Below, in pieces: positions 1 through 8,834 of a stretch of DNA of 44,355 bases. Source of the stretch: JAFDVL01 sp043736395 (GTDB lineage Bacteria; Acidobacteriota; Blastocatellia; RBC074); assembly GCA_043736395.1 (NCBI GenBank), contig JAYTCQ010000005.1, positions 1 to 44,355 of the forward strand, given 5' to 3'. How positions within the stretch are numbered: the stretch's first letter is position 1; every line of letters begins with the position of its first letter. A model generated the notes under the pieces. That model was given only the letters and a program-made list of their open reading frames with translations. It did no database searches and was not told the origin of the DNA. The position numbers and the translations under genes are program-made.

Positions 1-1
1 T

Positions 2-167
2 GGAGTGTTTATCTATATGTTTTATCGGAATAGATGAATTGAAGGCTGATCTTGAAAAGTTCAGGATCATTAGTAGGCAGAAGATAGCAATGAACGATCC
101 ACAGCAGGAATTTTCACCAACTGAAGATCAAGCACGGTCAGAACAGATAGAAATCGAGTTATTGTGA
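2..167 (+). CDS. 3' end of an unidentified rightward gene (partial)
   Basis: A reading frame is open from the left edge of the window to a TGA at 165-167, giving about 54 residues. The C-terminal tail is charged and polar (it includes DELKADLEKFR and ends EIELL), as expected of a soluble protein's helical end. It stops two bases before the stop of the convergent roadblock gene, a normal tail-to-tail arrangement. No domain is recognisable and the real gene start lies outside the window. It could be a chance open frame because it is short; the tight convergent spacing favours a real gene. Confidence 0.4.
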   Translation, partial: ECLSICFIGIDELKADLEKFRIISRQKIAMNDPQQEFSPTEDQARSEQIEIELL

Positions 168-169
168 AG

Positions 170-571
170 CTATTCAGCCAGCATCACTTCCATCATTAAT
201 TCAGCACGGCGAACTTCATAGCGAGCGCGACCGAGGTTGCAGGATGGATTCAGTTTAATCATCACAAAAAAGTCCGCATCTACCATCCTGGTCAGAAGTA
301 CAGTTTTGTCAGTGATGGTGAGCATCTCATTAAGCTTGCCCAGTCCGGTATCTGTAGCAGTGAAACGAGAACGTTGCATCACCATAGCGTATTCCGCCGC
401 TAATGAATCGAAATCTTCGATTTTATGGTCTCCGGTACGTTCGATGATGATGCCATCATTGCCGACTAATAATGCGGCCTCAGCCCCTTGCGTCCGGTCA
501 ATGATCTGATTTAATAACCCAGTGAACACAGTGTTAATCCTTTCACTCAGTGGCTTTCCACCTGTCGGCAA
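170..571 (-). CDS. Roadblock/LC7 domain protein (MglB-like)
   Basis: A 133-residue protein covering a single roadblock/LC7 fold. The motif GAEAALLVGNDGIIIER near residue 30 is the typical first strand pair of the family, followed by a helix with an AAEYA-type core. Bacterial members such as MglB act as GTPase-activating partners of the Ras-like GTPase MglA and control cell polarity and pilus-driven motility. Here it lies about 40 bases after pilQ on the same strand, so it is probably the last gene of the pil operon, which supports a pilus-polarity role. No mglA is seen in the window. The start is uncertain: the longest frame begins with TTG at 571 inside a perfect hairpin, whereas a GTG at 529 has AAAGG nine bases upstream. 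Function is inferred from family and context. Confidence 0.85.
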   Translation of the reverse strand: MPTGGKPLSERINTVFTGLLNQIIDRTQGAEAALLVGNDGIIIERTGDHKIEDFDSLAAEYAMVMQRSRFTATDTGLGKLNEMLTITDKTVLLTRMVDADFFVMIKLNPSCNLGRARYEVRRAELMMEVMLAE

Positions 572-593
572 TCAGCCAAATGACTGATTGCCG
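566..593 (-). promoter_or_regulatory. Perfect 10-bp hairpin between pilQ and the roadblock gene
   Basis: The arms CGGCAATCAG (566-575) and CTGATTGCCG (584-593) are perfect reverse complements around an 8-base loop. The hairpin lies just after the pilQ stop and covers the possible TTG start of the roadblock gene. It has no following T-run on the minus strand, so it is not a standard terminator. It could limit translation, protect the upstream mRNA 3' end, or be a small repeat. Confidence 0.55.
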
Positions 594-610
594 ATGATAA
601 TATTTTCAAC

Positions 611-3244
611 TTATTTCGGTGTGCCGGTTCCTTCAACCGTTCCGAACGGACGATAGACACGTGGTGTAATAAAGAACAGGATTTCGTCGGTTTGGTGGCT
701 GACTTGGCGACGTTTGAATAATTCGCCCAAGCCGGGAATACGAGAAATACCAGGTGTCCGGGTTTGCGTATTCGATTCTGTATCAATATTAATTCCGCCA
801 ATGATGGTCGTGCCTCCATCAGGGACAGTGACAGTCGTTTCAGCTCTTTGTGTATTGATACCCGGCGCTGATTTCGTAGCGATGGCTAAGTTTACTGAAT
901 TGTTTTCGGTGACTACTTTAAGAACTACGTCGCCATTGTTGGTAATCTGAGGAGTGATTTCCAATCGTAAAGCCGCTGTTACAAATGATATTGTCAGTGT
1001 GTTATTGCTTTCCGTTTGCACCGGAATCTGGACGCCGTTCACAATGTTAGCGGTTTGATTATTCTGAGCAGTGATGCGCGGCGTCGAAATTGTTTTCACA
1101 TTTCCTTTTTTCTCATCCGCCGTCAGGATTGCTGAAATCTGAGCTGTTCCGAAAATACCAGTTGTTAAGTTGAGAACTGTCGAACCCACACCGCCTAATC
1201 CAATAGGTTGAGTCCCCCCGGCTAGTCCACCTGGGATACCTAAGGGGCTGGTGCCAGGTGTTGAGCCTCCAGGTAAATTACCGGCGTAGGCTAAACCACC
1301 ACGAGAAGGATTGAGCGCGACACCACTCAGTTGGATACCAAGATCGCGAGCGAAATTGCGGTTGGCAATCACGATGCGAGCTTCAATTTCAACTTGTGAT
1401 TCGGGAACATCAAGCATTTTGACGATTTCTTTGATCGCTGTGATATTTTCCGGGAGGTCGGTAATAATTAATTTGTTCGTGCGAGGATCAGGTTGGATTT
1501 GTCCGCGAGCGGATAAACGTGTTCTGATGATTCCATCCAGGCCGCTGCCACCTGAGGTTGATCCTGCGCCTGATGACGCGCCACCACTGCTTGCTGCAGC
1601 GCCTCCACCTGCGCCAGCGCCACTGCCACCAGCGGCTCGCGCATAATTCAATTGTATGATTTCAGTAACTAAAGCTGTCGCATTTTGACGGGCGAGCACT
1701 TGTTGTTGACGGATGGTATCTTCCTGCGTCACGGTGTCCTGTGTCATAACGCGGACGATGTTGCCTTCTACTTTAACTCCTAAACGATTAGAGCGCAGAA
1801 TGGCGTCCATCGCCTGATTCCAGGGGATTCCTTGCACGCTGATCGTGATCGGGACATCTTTGACTGATTGATCAAGGACAAAATTGACCTTGTACTGATC
1901 TGAGATGAAGCGTAGGAAATCACGAATGTCTACGGGCTTTGATCCCGAAGAACGTAAGTCGAGATTAATCGGTTCTCCTGTAAAATCAGCTTTCAAAATA
2001 TCTGCGGCGTTGAAAGCTTTTGCTGGAGCGTCAGCTTGTCTCGTCACTTCACGCGGACGGACAGGAACGGGGGTCGGTGTTTCTGTTGGAACTGCGGATG
2101 CTACATCCGGCATTTTATTAGCGGAAGGTGCTGGTTTCGATTCAGCAACCTTATTCTTTGTCACAGGGATGGACACGGGAGTTGATTTGGATTCGACAAC
2201 AGGAGGATTTGTAATCGCTACCGGCGTTGTCTTCACGATGCGTGTTTTGATGGCTGGCGCTTGATTCACCGCCGTTAAAGGTTTGGTGACTGCTTCCTGT
2301 TTGACCACTTCAGGTTTTGGCGCGCTTGCAACTTGTGTTGGCTTGATGCTCGTTTTTGGACGAGGTGGAGCGGGATCATTATTTACTTTTGCGTTCAAGC
2401 TGGGAGAAGTCGTCGGGCGAGAAGCTGGTGAAAGCTGTTTCCACATGGCCGAATATGGCTTGAAAGGCGCAGGAGTATTGGCACGGGGTAATTCGACTAC
2501 GGCAGCTTGCTCTGATTGTGCCGGAACAGGCTGAACAGGCGGCGTTGACTTCACTGCGGCCTGGACTTTTAGCCTCATCGTCTCAGGATTACTTAAAGGA
2601 CGAGGTTTTTCGACTTCAAGAATTTTTTGATTGATTCCAACGACGGTTGGCTTTTCTGCGATTGCGACCGGAGTGGTTTTCATCGGTGCAGGTGTCGGCG
2701 CGGGTATTGGCGTTGAAGTCGGGGCAGATGCCACTGCATTTTTCATGCCATTTGGCTTCGTGTCACGGAAGACGATTTTAAGCGTGGTGCCTTCCTGCGA
2801 AATTTTATATTGCTGGCGGATGTCACTATCAAAAACGACACGTACGTTGTCATCAATTTGACCCACACGAACGCGACGTAAGAAAGTTTCGCCGACTTCA
2901 ATTAACGGCGGTGCTTGAGAAGTGACGTTTTGAATGTCAACGACGACACGAAAAGGACTCAGTAAAGTGAAGTGGTTGAACTTCGCCTGACCATCCATTT
3001 CAATGGTAGCGGTCACCATCCCGTCCGCTTTGGAAATGCTCACATTACGAATGGCTGCGGCATTATAGACAGGTTTGAAAAATGCAGTTCTGCCGTTAAA
3101 TGCGTTGAATTCTGTTTTCGCGCCCAACAGATCGGCTCCTGTGGCGGCAAATGCGCTCAGCATCAGCGAACAGGAAAGCACGCCGCCGAGTAAGGTTTTG
3201 CCCGCAGATGCCCCGGCAGTTAACAGATGATGACGTAAAAACAT
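611..3244 (-). CDS. pilQ: Type IV pilus secretin PilQ
   Basis: Outer-membrane secretin channel of the type IV pilus, about 877 residues. Order: signal peptide (hydrophobic stretch ending SAFA), AMIN-like domain at roughly residues 30-150 (peptidoglycan binding), a long Pro/Thr/Ala-rich linker to about residue 410, an STN/secretin N domain beginning near ADILKADFTGEPINLDL, an N1-type domain containing a Gly/Ser-rich loop, then the C-terminal secretin barrel with VPDGGTTIIGG and ITPRV near the end. The start at 3244 is chosen because GGAGG lies four bases upstream and a signal peptide follows; an alternative ATG at 3307 overlaps the pilP stop as ATGA and would add 21 residues. Last of the five core pilMNOPQ genes, as in proteobacteria. 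Confidence 0.95.
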   Translation of the reverse strand: MFLRHHLLTAGASAGKTLLGGVLSCSLMLSAFAATGADLLGAKTEFNAFNGRTAFFKPVYNAAAIRNVSISKADGMVTATIEMDGQAKFNHFTLLSPFRVVVDIQNVTSQAPPLIEVGETFLRRVRVGQIDDNVRVVFDSDIRQQYKISQEGTTLKIVFRDTKPNGMKNAVASAPTSTPIPAPTPAPMKTTPVAIAEKPTVVGINQKILEVEKPRPLSNPETMRLKVQAAVKSTPPVQPVPAQSEQAAVVELPRANTPAPFKPYSAMWKQLSPASRPTTSPSLNAKVNNDPAPPRPKTSIKPTQVASAPKPEVVKQEAVTKPLTAVNQAPAIKTRIVKTTPVAITNPPVVESKSTPVSIPVTKNKVAESKPAPSANKMPDVASAVPTETPTPVPVRPREVTRQADAPAKAFNAADILKADFTGEPINLDLRSSGSKPVDIRDFLRFISDQYKVNFVLDQSVKDVPITISVQGIPWNQAMDAILRSNRLGVKVEGNIVRVMTQDTVTQEDTIRQQQVLARQNATALVTEIIQLNYARAAGGSGAGAGGGAAASSGGASSGAGSTSGGSGLDGIIRTRLSARGQIQPDPRTNKLIITDLPENITAIKEIVKMLDVPESQVEIEARIVIANRNFARDLGIQLSGVALNPSRGGLAYAGNLPGGSTPGTSPLGIPGGLAGGTQPIGLGGVGSTVLNLTTGIFGTAQISAILTADEKKGNVKTISTPRITAQNNQTANIVNGVQIPVQTESNNTLTISFVTAALRLEITPQITNNGDVVLKVVTENNSVNLAIATKSAPGINTQRAETTVTVPDGGTTIIGGINIDTESNTQTRTPGISRIPGLGELFKRRQVSHQTDEILFFITPRVYRPFGTVEGTGTPK

Positions 3245-3303
3245 AAATCCTCCAGCAGTCTCTTTTTTTGATTTCAAGCGTGGGGTAAGTAAGGTGAAAT
3301 TTC

Positions 3304-3972
3304 TCATTTGGAATTCGGTATGGGAAACACGCGAAACTCTTCAGTTTGTTTCACTGTTCCGTTGTTGTACTTAACAGTTTTCTTGAATTTGACTCCGTTA
3401 GGAGTGATGTCTTCGATGATTCCATCGTGTGTTGTCCAGCCGACACGAGCAAAAAATGTTTGCTGTTTGTCGGTGGCGGTTTCAGTGATAAAAGCTCCAA
3501 GGCCTTCGTCTGTTTTAAAAATTCCTGAGACCGTTAGCTCTTCAGTTAAATAAGGAGTCAGCTTGCTTGGTTCAGGATTTCGGCCACTCATGGAACCGCG
3601 AACTAAATCCTTGTACGAGCTAAATCGCACTGCAACAGGTTCGGTTGGAAGTGGTTGAGGCGCAGGCGGAATTGGTTTTGGTAATTTCACTACGGCTGGT
3701 GGTTTAATCACGCGAGTCGGTACCACAAACGGGTCGCGAACATTACTTCGTGTAATTACTCTGGAAGGCAATTCCACGTCGGTGACAGTCGGTGTCGCCG
3801 GTTTATTGGCTTCGCCTGTGGCTGGCGCCGGCGCCGGTGCGGACTTGTCATCTGGCGAAGGAGTCCCTTGACGGTCTCCCGCTAAGAGCGTGTTGACGCT
3901 CAGGAACATAAATAATAAGGCGGTCAGTAGTCGCCATTTTTGAACTGGATTTGAATAACGATTCATCGTCAT
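3304..3972 (-). CDS. pilP: Type IV pilus assembly protein PilP
   Basis: 222-residue periplasmic protein linking the inner-membrane PilN/PilO complex to PilQ. It has an N-terminal signal or anchor segment (LLTALLFMFLSVNTLLAG), a Pro-rich linker, and the PilP beta-domain after about residue 115, with RDPFV upstream and the recognisable stretch ELTVSGIFKTDEGLGAFI. AGAGG six bases before the ATG supports this start. The stop overlaps an upstream ATG of pilQ by four bases. Oddity: canonical PilP is a lipoprotein, but no lipobox cysteine is visible here, so the protein may be soluble or anchored by its N-terminal helix. Confidence 0.9.
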   Translation of the reverse strand: MTMNRYSNPVQKWRLLTALLFMFLSVNTLLAGDRQGTPSPDDKSAPAPAPATGEANKPATPTVTDVELPSRVITRSNVRDPFVVPTRVIKPPAVVKLPKPIPPAPQPLPTEPVAVRFSSYKDLVRGSMSGRNPEPSKLTPYLTEELTVSGIFKTDEGLGAFITETATDKQQTFFARVGWTTHDGIIEDITPNGVKFKKTVKYNNGTVKQTEEFRVFPIPNSK

Positions 3973-3993
3973 TGTTGACCTCTGCTTTTGCTT

Positions 3994-4674
3994 TTAATTA
4001 GTAGTAGGTGCCGGAGTTGACGCAGGCGTCGTAGCGGGTGCAGGCGTCGGCGATGCTGCTGGAGATGCACCAGGTTTTGCTGGAGCCGCAGCTTTAATAT
4101 TATTCACATCTGTTTTCTCAGCATATAAAGCTGAAAGAACAAATCTAGCTGTGAGGGATAAACCTTCTTTTTGTTCCTGGAGAGGTTGAATATCAAGGTT
4201 TGAAATATTCACCACTCGCTTTAATTCAGAAATTTGCAGAAAGAAACTTTCAAGGTTCTGATAATTTCCAACCAGCGTCACGCCGATTGGTTTGAGCTTA
4301 TAAAAATCCTGCTGGACATCCTTATCGCCCTTTGGTGCAAAATTGGTCACGACCAAATTATTGTTTTTCGCAACGGCTGTCAGACTTTCCAACACCCGTG
4401 AGAGTTCAACCGATTCAGGCAATAATTCCTTGGTTTGATCGTATTCGACCTTTAATTGTTCGAAGCGGGCTTTGAATTCCGGCAGGCGTTGTTTGACAAC
4501 TTCAGCCTGCGCATTTGCACTAACCAACTCATCTTTCTTTTTGGTTAAGTCAACTGTTTCTGCGCGTGTTGAGGAAAGCACAAAATAGTCAAAGCCGAAC
4601 CCCACACTTACCGCGACCACGAGCATCACGCCGAATCTAGCTAACCAATGTAAATCGTTGAATTTTGCTAACAT
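3994..4674 (-). CDS. pilO: Type IV pilus assembly protein PilO
   Basis: 226-residue inner-membrane alignment protein. A short cytoplasmic N-terminus (LAKFNDLHWLARFG) is followed by one transmembrane helix near residues 13-32, a coiled-coil rich in charged residues (about 40-90, including KARFEQLKVEYDQTKELLP) and a ferredoxin-like PilO domain whose core IGVTLVGNYQNLESFFLQI is typical of the family. The last 30 residues are an Ala/Pro/Thr-rich tail. AAGG eight bases before the ATG supports the start. It pairs with PilN, the gene just upstream. Confidence 0.93.
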   Translation of the reverse strand: MLAKFNDLHWLARFGVMLVVAVSVGFGFDYFVLSSTRAETVDLTKKKDELVSANAQAEVVKQRLPEFKARFEQLKVEYDQTKELLPESVELSRVLESLTAVAKNNNLVVTNFAPKGDKDVQQDFYKLKPIGVTLVGNYQNLESFFLQISELKRVVNISNLDIQPLQEQKEGLSLTARFVLSALYAEKTDVNNIKAAAPAKPGASPAASPTPAPATTPASTPAPTTN

Positions 4675-4720
4675 CTCATTTGCCTTTATGTCAGGAGGAA
4701 GCGCTCATTAGGCGCATAAT

Positions 4721-5488
4721 TTATTGCATTTTGGGAGCGTTGGCAGCCGGGCTTGGTGATGCTCCGGGCTTTGCTTGATTTGGTTGCGCAGCGCCCGGGT
4801 TTACCAATAAATTTTGAGGTTCGTACGTGCAATGAATGGTGAATTGAACGATTTCTTTCGGAAGTGCCGGGCCTTTAGATTTCGGTTCTGGAACAGCTGC
4901 GCCTTTGGCAGTTGCGGCAGGTGCGCTTTTGCCAGCGTCAACATTTTCAGGATTTGGCATTCGCGTTGTTTCAACTAAAAATTTGGTAAACCAGCCATCG
5001 GCGAATTCAATATTTTTGGCGAAAGCAGTGACTTGCGCTTCATTTGGCGAATAACCCACGATTGCGATTGCCTCGCCTTTTTCTGCTGATTTTTCCTGTT
5101 TAATGCTCGTCAGTCGAAACAGTTTATCGTCGGGAATTTTGCCATCCATTAATTGGAGCAATCGCAGCGGGCCTGTTTGTTCGGCTCGCAATCGCATAAT
5201 GGCATTGATCCGGTCTTCAACTGATTTATTTCTGGTCTGAAGTTCGGTGACCTGCTTGGAGAGTTGCATCAATTGATCAGAGCGCGCCTGCTCTGTTTCG
5301 ACTTCAGTTTTAATCCGTGAATTATCTTGTCTGGTAATAAAGAAATCAGTGGCAATGCCCAGCAGACAAGCGCCAAGCGCGATTAATAACAACAAAGTTT
5401 GTTGTGTTCCGCGGTTACTGATGACACTTTCTACGGCGTCGAGATTCGTCGCTTCGACGGCACTATTTAGAAGGTTGACTTTAATCAT
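4721..5488 (-). CDS. pilN: Type IV pilus assembly protein PilN
   Basis: 255-residue inner-membrane protein. The N-terminus MIKVNLLNS matches the conserved INLL-type motif of PilN that docks in a groove of PilM. One membrane helix (TLLLLIALGACLLGIATDFF, about residues 31-50) precedes a coiled-coil (SRIKTEVETEQARSDQLMQL onward) and a PilN periplasmic domain. The tail is Pro/Ala-rich. It lies 45 bases after pilM and 46 bases before pilO on the same strand. No strong Shine-Dalgarno sequence is visible, suggesting translation partly depends on the operon context. Confidence 0.93.
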   Translation of the reverse strand: MIKVNLLNSAVEATNLDAVESVISNRGTQQTLLLLIALGACLLGIATDFFITRQDNSRIKTEVETEQARSDQLMQLSKQVTELQTRNKSVEDRINAIMRLRAEQTGPLRLLQLMDGKIPDDKLFRLTSIKQEKSAEKGEAIAIVGYSPNEAQVTAFAKNIEFADGWFTKFLVETTRMPNPENVDAGKSAPAATAKGAAVPEPKSKGPALPKEIVQFTIHCTYEPQNLLVNPGAAQPNQAKPGASPSPAANAPKMQ

Positions 5489-5533
5489 AGCAAAAACATC
5501 CGGGCTTTATTGGTGAACATTCAGGTTCAGCCC

Positions 5534-6658
5534 TTACTCGCTGCGGAGCGCAAGACCTACCGCGACAGCCATATCAGGAGCGAATTCGCTCAGATATTCC
5601 TGATTGAATTTTTCATTACTGATTTTGATATTTCGGAAAGGATTGAACGGCTCTACGTAAATTTGAAATCGGTTGGCGAGATATGCTGTTAAGTGAGGAA
5701 CTTTTGACCCGCCCCCGGCTACCAGCATGCCAACAATTTGTTCGCCTTCAGGCGATTGATGATGAAAGAAATCGAGAGTTCGCTGAATTTCACCGGCCAG
5801 CATTTCAGACACATTTTGCATCACTTCACCGGCATCATCAATCGTGACAGAAGTGTTGGCTGGAATAGTTCCGCGCTTAAGTAATTCGGCATCATCAAAC
5901 GTTAAGTTGAATTTTTTCTGAAGCGTATCGGTGTACTGATTTCCACCCATCGAAACGTCACGAGTGAAAATCGAAGCGCTGCCTTTGACGATGTTGATAT
6001 TCATTACACTGGCGCCGATATTGAGCAATACGACAGTTTGATCGGGTCGTGGTTCGTAATTGATTTCGTACGCATTTTGCAGCGCAAAAGAATCCACATC
6101 GACAATCGTAGTAGTCTTCCCGGCCTGCGAAATCACCTGCGTCAACTGGCGCACCATATCTTTTTTGCAAGCTACCAGTAGCACGTCCATCAGCTCACTT
6201 GAGGGTGAGCTTTCGAGTACGTGGTAATCTAAATTGACATCTTGAATATCGAAGGGAATATGTTGTTGCGCTTCCCAGTTCACCTGTTCGCGTAATTCTT
6301 CCGGCCCCATCACCGGCAACTGAATTTTCTTCACGATCACTGCGTTACCAGAGAGCGAAGTAGCAACATTGAGTCCTAAAATTCCTTGTTCTGCGAACAC
6401 ATTCTGAATGCAATCGGAGACGTGATTTCCGTCAATGATTTGTCCATCCACAATTGAATCCGGCATCAAATCAATTTGCGCGATGTTGAGCAATTCAAAT
6501 TGACCTTTGACAGATTTGAGTTCTGCGACTTTGATGCGGCTTGATCCGATGTCTAATCCAATAACAGCTTTCCTGGTTTTATTGAAACTCGACCCAAAAC
6601 TCGGCATCGAAAACGAAGTAAGTTTTTCAGGAAGTTTGATGGACGGAAGTGAGATCAT
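5534..6658 (-). CDS. pilM: Type IV pilus assembly ATPase-like protein PilM
   Basis: 374-residue cytoplasmic actin/FtsA-fold protein that binds the PilN N-terminus. The phosphate-1 motif VIGLDIGSSRIKVAEL lies near the N-terminus, a second phosphate region is at LLNIGASVMNINIVKG, and the adenosine region is MLVAGGGSKVPHL. The helix GEIQRTLDFFHHQ is typical of PilM. The ATG at 6658 has GGAG eight bases upstream; an in-frame start at 6688 would add ten residues without clear support. First gene of the pilMNOPQ run, so the operon promoter should lie to its right. Rather longer than a typical PilM (about 350) because of an N-terminal extension of about 30 residues. Confidence 0.95.
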   Translation of the reverse strand: MISLPSIKLPEKLTSFSMPSFGSSFNKTRKAVIGLDIGSSRIKVAELKSVKGQFELLNIAQIDLMPDSIVDGQIIDGNHVSDCIQNVFAEQGILGLNVATSLSGNAVIVKKIQLPVMGPEELREQVNWEAQQHIPFDIQDVNLDYHVLESSPSSELMDVLLVACKKDMVRQLTQVISQAGKTTTIVDVDSFALQNAYEINYEPRPDQTVVLLNIGASVMNINIVKGSASIFTRDVSMGGNQYTDTLQKKFNLTFDDAELLKRGTIPANTSVTIDDAGEVMQNVSEMLAGEIQRTLDFFHHQSPEGEQIVGMLVAGGGSKVPHLTAYLANRFQIYVEPFNPFRNIKISNEKFNQEYLSEFAPDMAVAVGLALRSE

Positions 6659-6688
6659 TAACAACTCCGAACCGGCTGGGGGCAGCAC

Positions 6689-7225
6689 GGATTTAGGTAA
6701 AGACTAAAAAATGGCGAGGGAAGTGCAAAAGGAATGAGCGGATCGGCGAAGCAGGCGCGGGAATTATAGAGGTAGCCAACTTCGTCATTTCACTTCGGCA
6801 ACTGAGTAAGATCGAAATCTTCACAGCTTTGCGTTCCTCGCGGGAGACGCCTTTTCGGTGAAACGGACAGTGTTTTCAAGAAAAGAACATAAGATCAACC
6901 GAATCATCGGCGTCGGTTTTGGGTTGTTGTGGAAGTGTAAGGCTGTCTTGAGGTTTAGCCGGGAAGCTAAAGTATTCCTCGAAACACGGATAGAATTAAC
7001 ATTCTTAGTCAGAGCTTGTCAATCATTTTCTTCTTTTGAATTCTTGTCTGAAAAAGTGCGAAAACAAGATAAAAGTTTCATTTTAAAATAGATAGAACGA
7101 ATGGACAGGGTTGAGGATAGATGCAAAAGAAAGCAATTTGCAGGATTTTTAAAGTATTCAATTTGAATGTTAATTCGAATCAGTCTCGCGACCGGTAGGG
7201 AGTGCAGTCTTCATAACTGCAAAAT
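6689..7225. other. Gene-poor stretch upstream of pilM
   Basis: About 540 bases between pilM and the palindromic repeat. Apart from the -10-like box at 6763-6768 I see no convincing gene. The only sizeable open frame (6858-7091, plus strand) has no ribosome-binding site and no recognisable protein features. Confidence 0.5.
6763..6768 (-). promoter_or_regulatory. Possible -10 box for the pil operon
   Basis: On the minus strand this reads TATAAT, a perfect -10 consensus, about 105 bases upstream of the pilM ATG. No good -35 hexamer is found at 16-18 bases, so this is a weak call. Confidence 0.25.
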
Positions 7226-7412
7226 TAAAAGAAGAATAGACCACGGAGAACACGAAGTGCACGGAGTTTTTAAGATGGGCGGGAAGTCTAACGGAGCCGG
7301 GCGAAAATTTGATGTAGATGATCTTGTATTTTCTCCGTGTCCTCCGTGCTCTCCGTGGTTTATAAATTCAGACCCGCGAAAACCCGCATGATCCGCCAAA
7401 TCCGCGGTCTAT
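7226..7412. repeat. Palindromic repeat of the ACCACGGA family
   Basis: The left arm (7234-7266) begins GAATAGACCACGGAGAACAC and the right arm (7332-7360) reads CTCCGTGTCCTCCGTGCTC and CTCCGTGGT, an imperfect inverted repeat made of roughly 9-base degenerate units. The right side continues with TTCAGACCCGCGAAAACCCG and CCGCGGTCTATT, which recur almost exactly in the element at 15203-15386. The element ends at the stop codon of the M20 dipeptidase gene. Confidence 0.75.
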
Positions 7413-8788
7413 TAAATCTGTGAAATCTCTTCAAAATATTTCACAAACATCTTGATCCCGCCCGAAGTCTGTCCCCAATCGTAATTTTCATTCTTCGCGT
7501 GGTAGCCGTGTTCCGGCAGGCTTAATCCTAAAAACGTGATCGGACATTTTAGATGATTTTGCATCGTCACAACTGCACCGATGGAGCCACCTTCGCGTGT
7601 GAAAGCCGGGTCTTTTCTGAACGCGAATTTCATCGCCGTTCGTGCCGCTTCGGAGTATGGGCCAGTGAAATCGCCAACGTATGGTTCCAGCGCGTGCTCT
7701 AAATTTACCTTCACATCAGGATTAATTTGCTTCACAAAATCTTTCACGATTTTGGCGATTTTGGCAGGGCTTTGATTCGGAACAAGGCGCATTGAGATTT
7801 TCGCTTCAGCCTGATGCGGAACAATTGTTTTGACACCAGGCCCGGCGTAGCCTCCGACAATTCCGTGAACTTCAAATGTTGGGAGCGACATAAAAGCCTG
7901 CAATACTTCGCCTTCGGATTTTAGATTTGGGCGAATGGATTTCAGCTCATGCGCTTTTTTATAACCCGCCGTCGTGAATCCCGAATTTGTAAAACTCGCA
8001 ATTTCAGCTTTGGTGATTTTTCTGACATCATCATAAAAACCTTTGATCTTCACCTTGCCTGTCTGAGCGTCGTAACACTTCGCAATCACATCGCACAGCT
8101 CGCCAATTGGATTCCTGGCCGCGCCACCTACGAGTCCTGAATGGACATCCTTCTCGTGTGTCTTAAGGGTGAATGTAAGAGCCTGCAATCCACGCAATCC
8201 ATATGGCACAGCGGGCTTGCCGCGAGCAATCCAAATCGTATCGGACACCAGCACGGAGTCCGTTTTCAGCCTTTGTTTATTGGCTTTGACGAATTTTTCA
8301 AAATTCGGACTGCCGATTTCTTCTTCCAGTTCCCAGATGAATTTTACGTTAATGGGTACGCCATTATCCATCGCGTATTTCGTAGCTAAGAGTGCTGTCA
8401 ACGCAGGTCCTTTATCATCCGTAGTCCCGCGACCTTCGTAGCGATCTCCGACTTTATCAAACGTGAACGGAGCCTTATTCCATTCTTCAGGATTAGCAGG
8501 TTGCACGTCCAAATGGTTATAAATCGAAACCGTAGGGAATTTCGGATCATTAATAATTTCGCCTACAACGACAGGATTTCCATCGGTTGGAATGGCTTCG
8601 GCTTTGGCTCCGATGCCGCGCAGAAATTCAACAGCAGTGTCGGCACAACGCTTGATGTCTCCCTTACGCTCGGGATCCATACTGATGCTGGGAATGTTGA
8701 CGAGCGTTGCGAGCTTGTCTTCAAACTCGGCGCGGCTGTTGGTGATGTGGGAATTGATGTTTGTGTAGAGGGGTGATTTTGTAGACAT
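7412..8788 (-). CDS. M20 family dipeptidase (CNDP-like)
   Basis: 458-residue zinc-dependent dipeptidase of the carnosinase/M20 type, which hydrolyses short peptides and probably acts in the cytoplasm since no signal peptide is visible. Zinc ligands are recognisable: His92 in YNHLDVQP, Asp124 in GRGTTDDKGP, the EEE cluster 155-157 in ELEEEIGS (general base and ligand), the Asp of VSDT, and the C-terminal His in LPEHGYHAKNE. The dimerisation (lid) domain is inserted after about residue 200, starting at GLRGLQALTFTLKTHEKDVHSG. Length matches the family. No clear Shine-Dalgarno sequence precedes the ATG. It fits the several other peptidases of this window. Confidence 0.93.
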   Translation of the reverse strand: MSTKSPLYTNINSHITNSRAEFEDKLATLVNIPSISMDPERKGDIKRCADTAVEFLRGIGAKAEAIPTDGNPVVVGEIINDPKFPTVSIYNHLDVQPANPEEWNKAPFTFDKVGDRYEGRGTTDDKGPALTALLATKYAMDNGVPINVKFIWELEEEIGSPNFEKFVKANKQRLKTDSVLVSDTIWIARGKPAVPYGLRGLQALTFTLKTHEKDVHSGLVGGAARNPIGELCDVIAKCYDAQTGKVKIKGFYDDVRKITKAEIASFTNSGFTTAGYKKAHELKSIRPNLKSEGEVLQAFMSLPTFEVHGIVGGYAGPGVKTIVPHQAEAKISMRLVPNQSPAKIAKIVKDFVKQINPDVKVNLEHALEPYVGDFTGPYSEAARTAMKFAFRKDPAFTREGGSIGAVVTMQNHLKCPITFLGLSLPEHGYHAKNENYDWGQTSGGIKMFVKYFEEISQI

Positions 8789-8834
8789 ATTTTTTGACAG
8801 GATTTACAAGATGAATAGGATTGGTTTTTATGAG

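Noticed and set aside
6858..7091. 77-codon open frame in the pilM upstream gap
   Set aside because: No ribosome-binding site, no recognisable protein features and no linked gene; likely chance.
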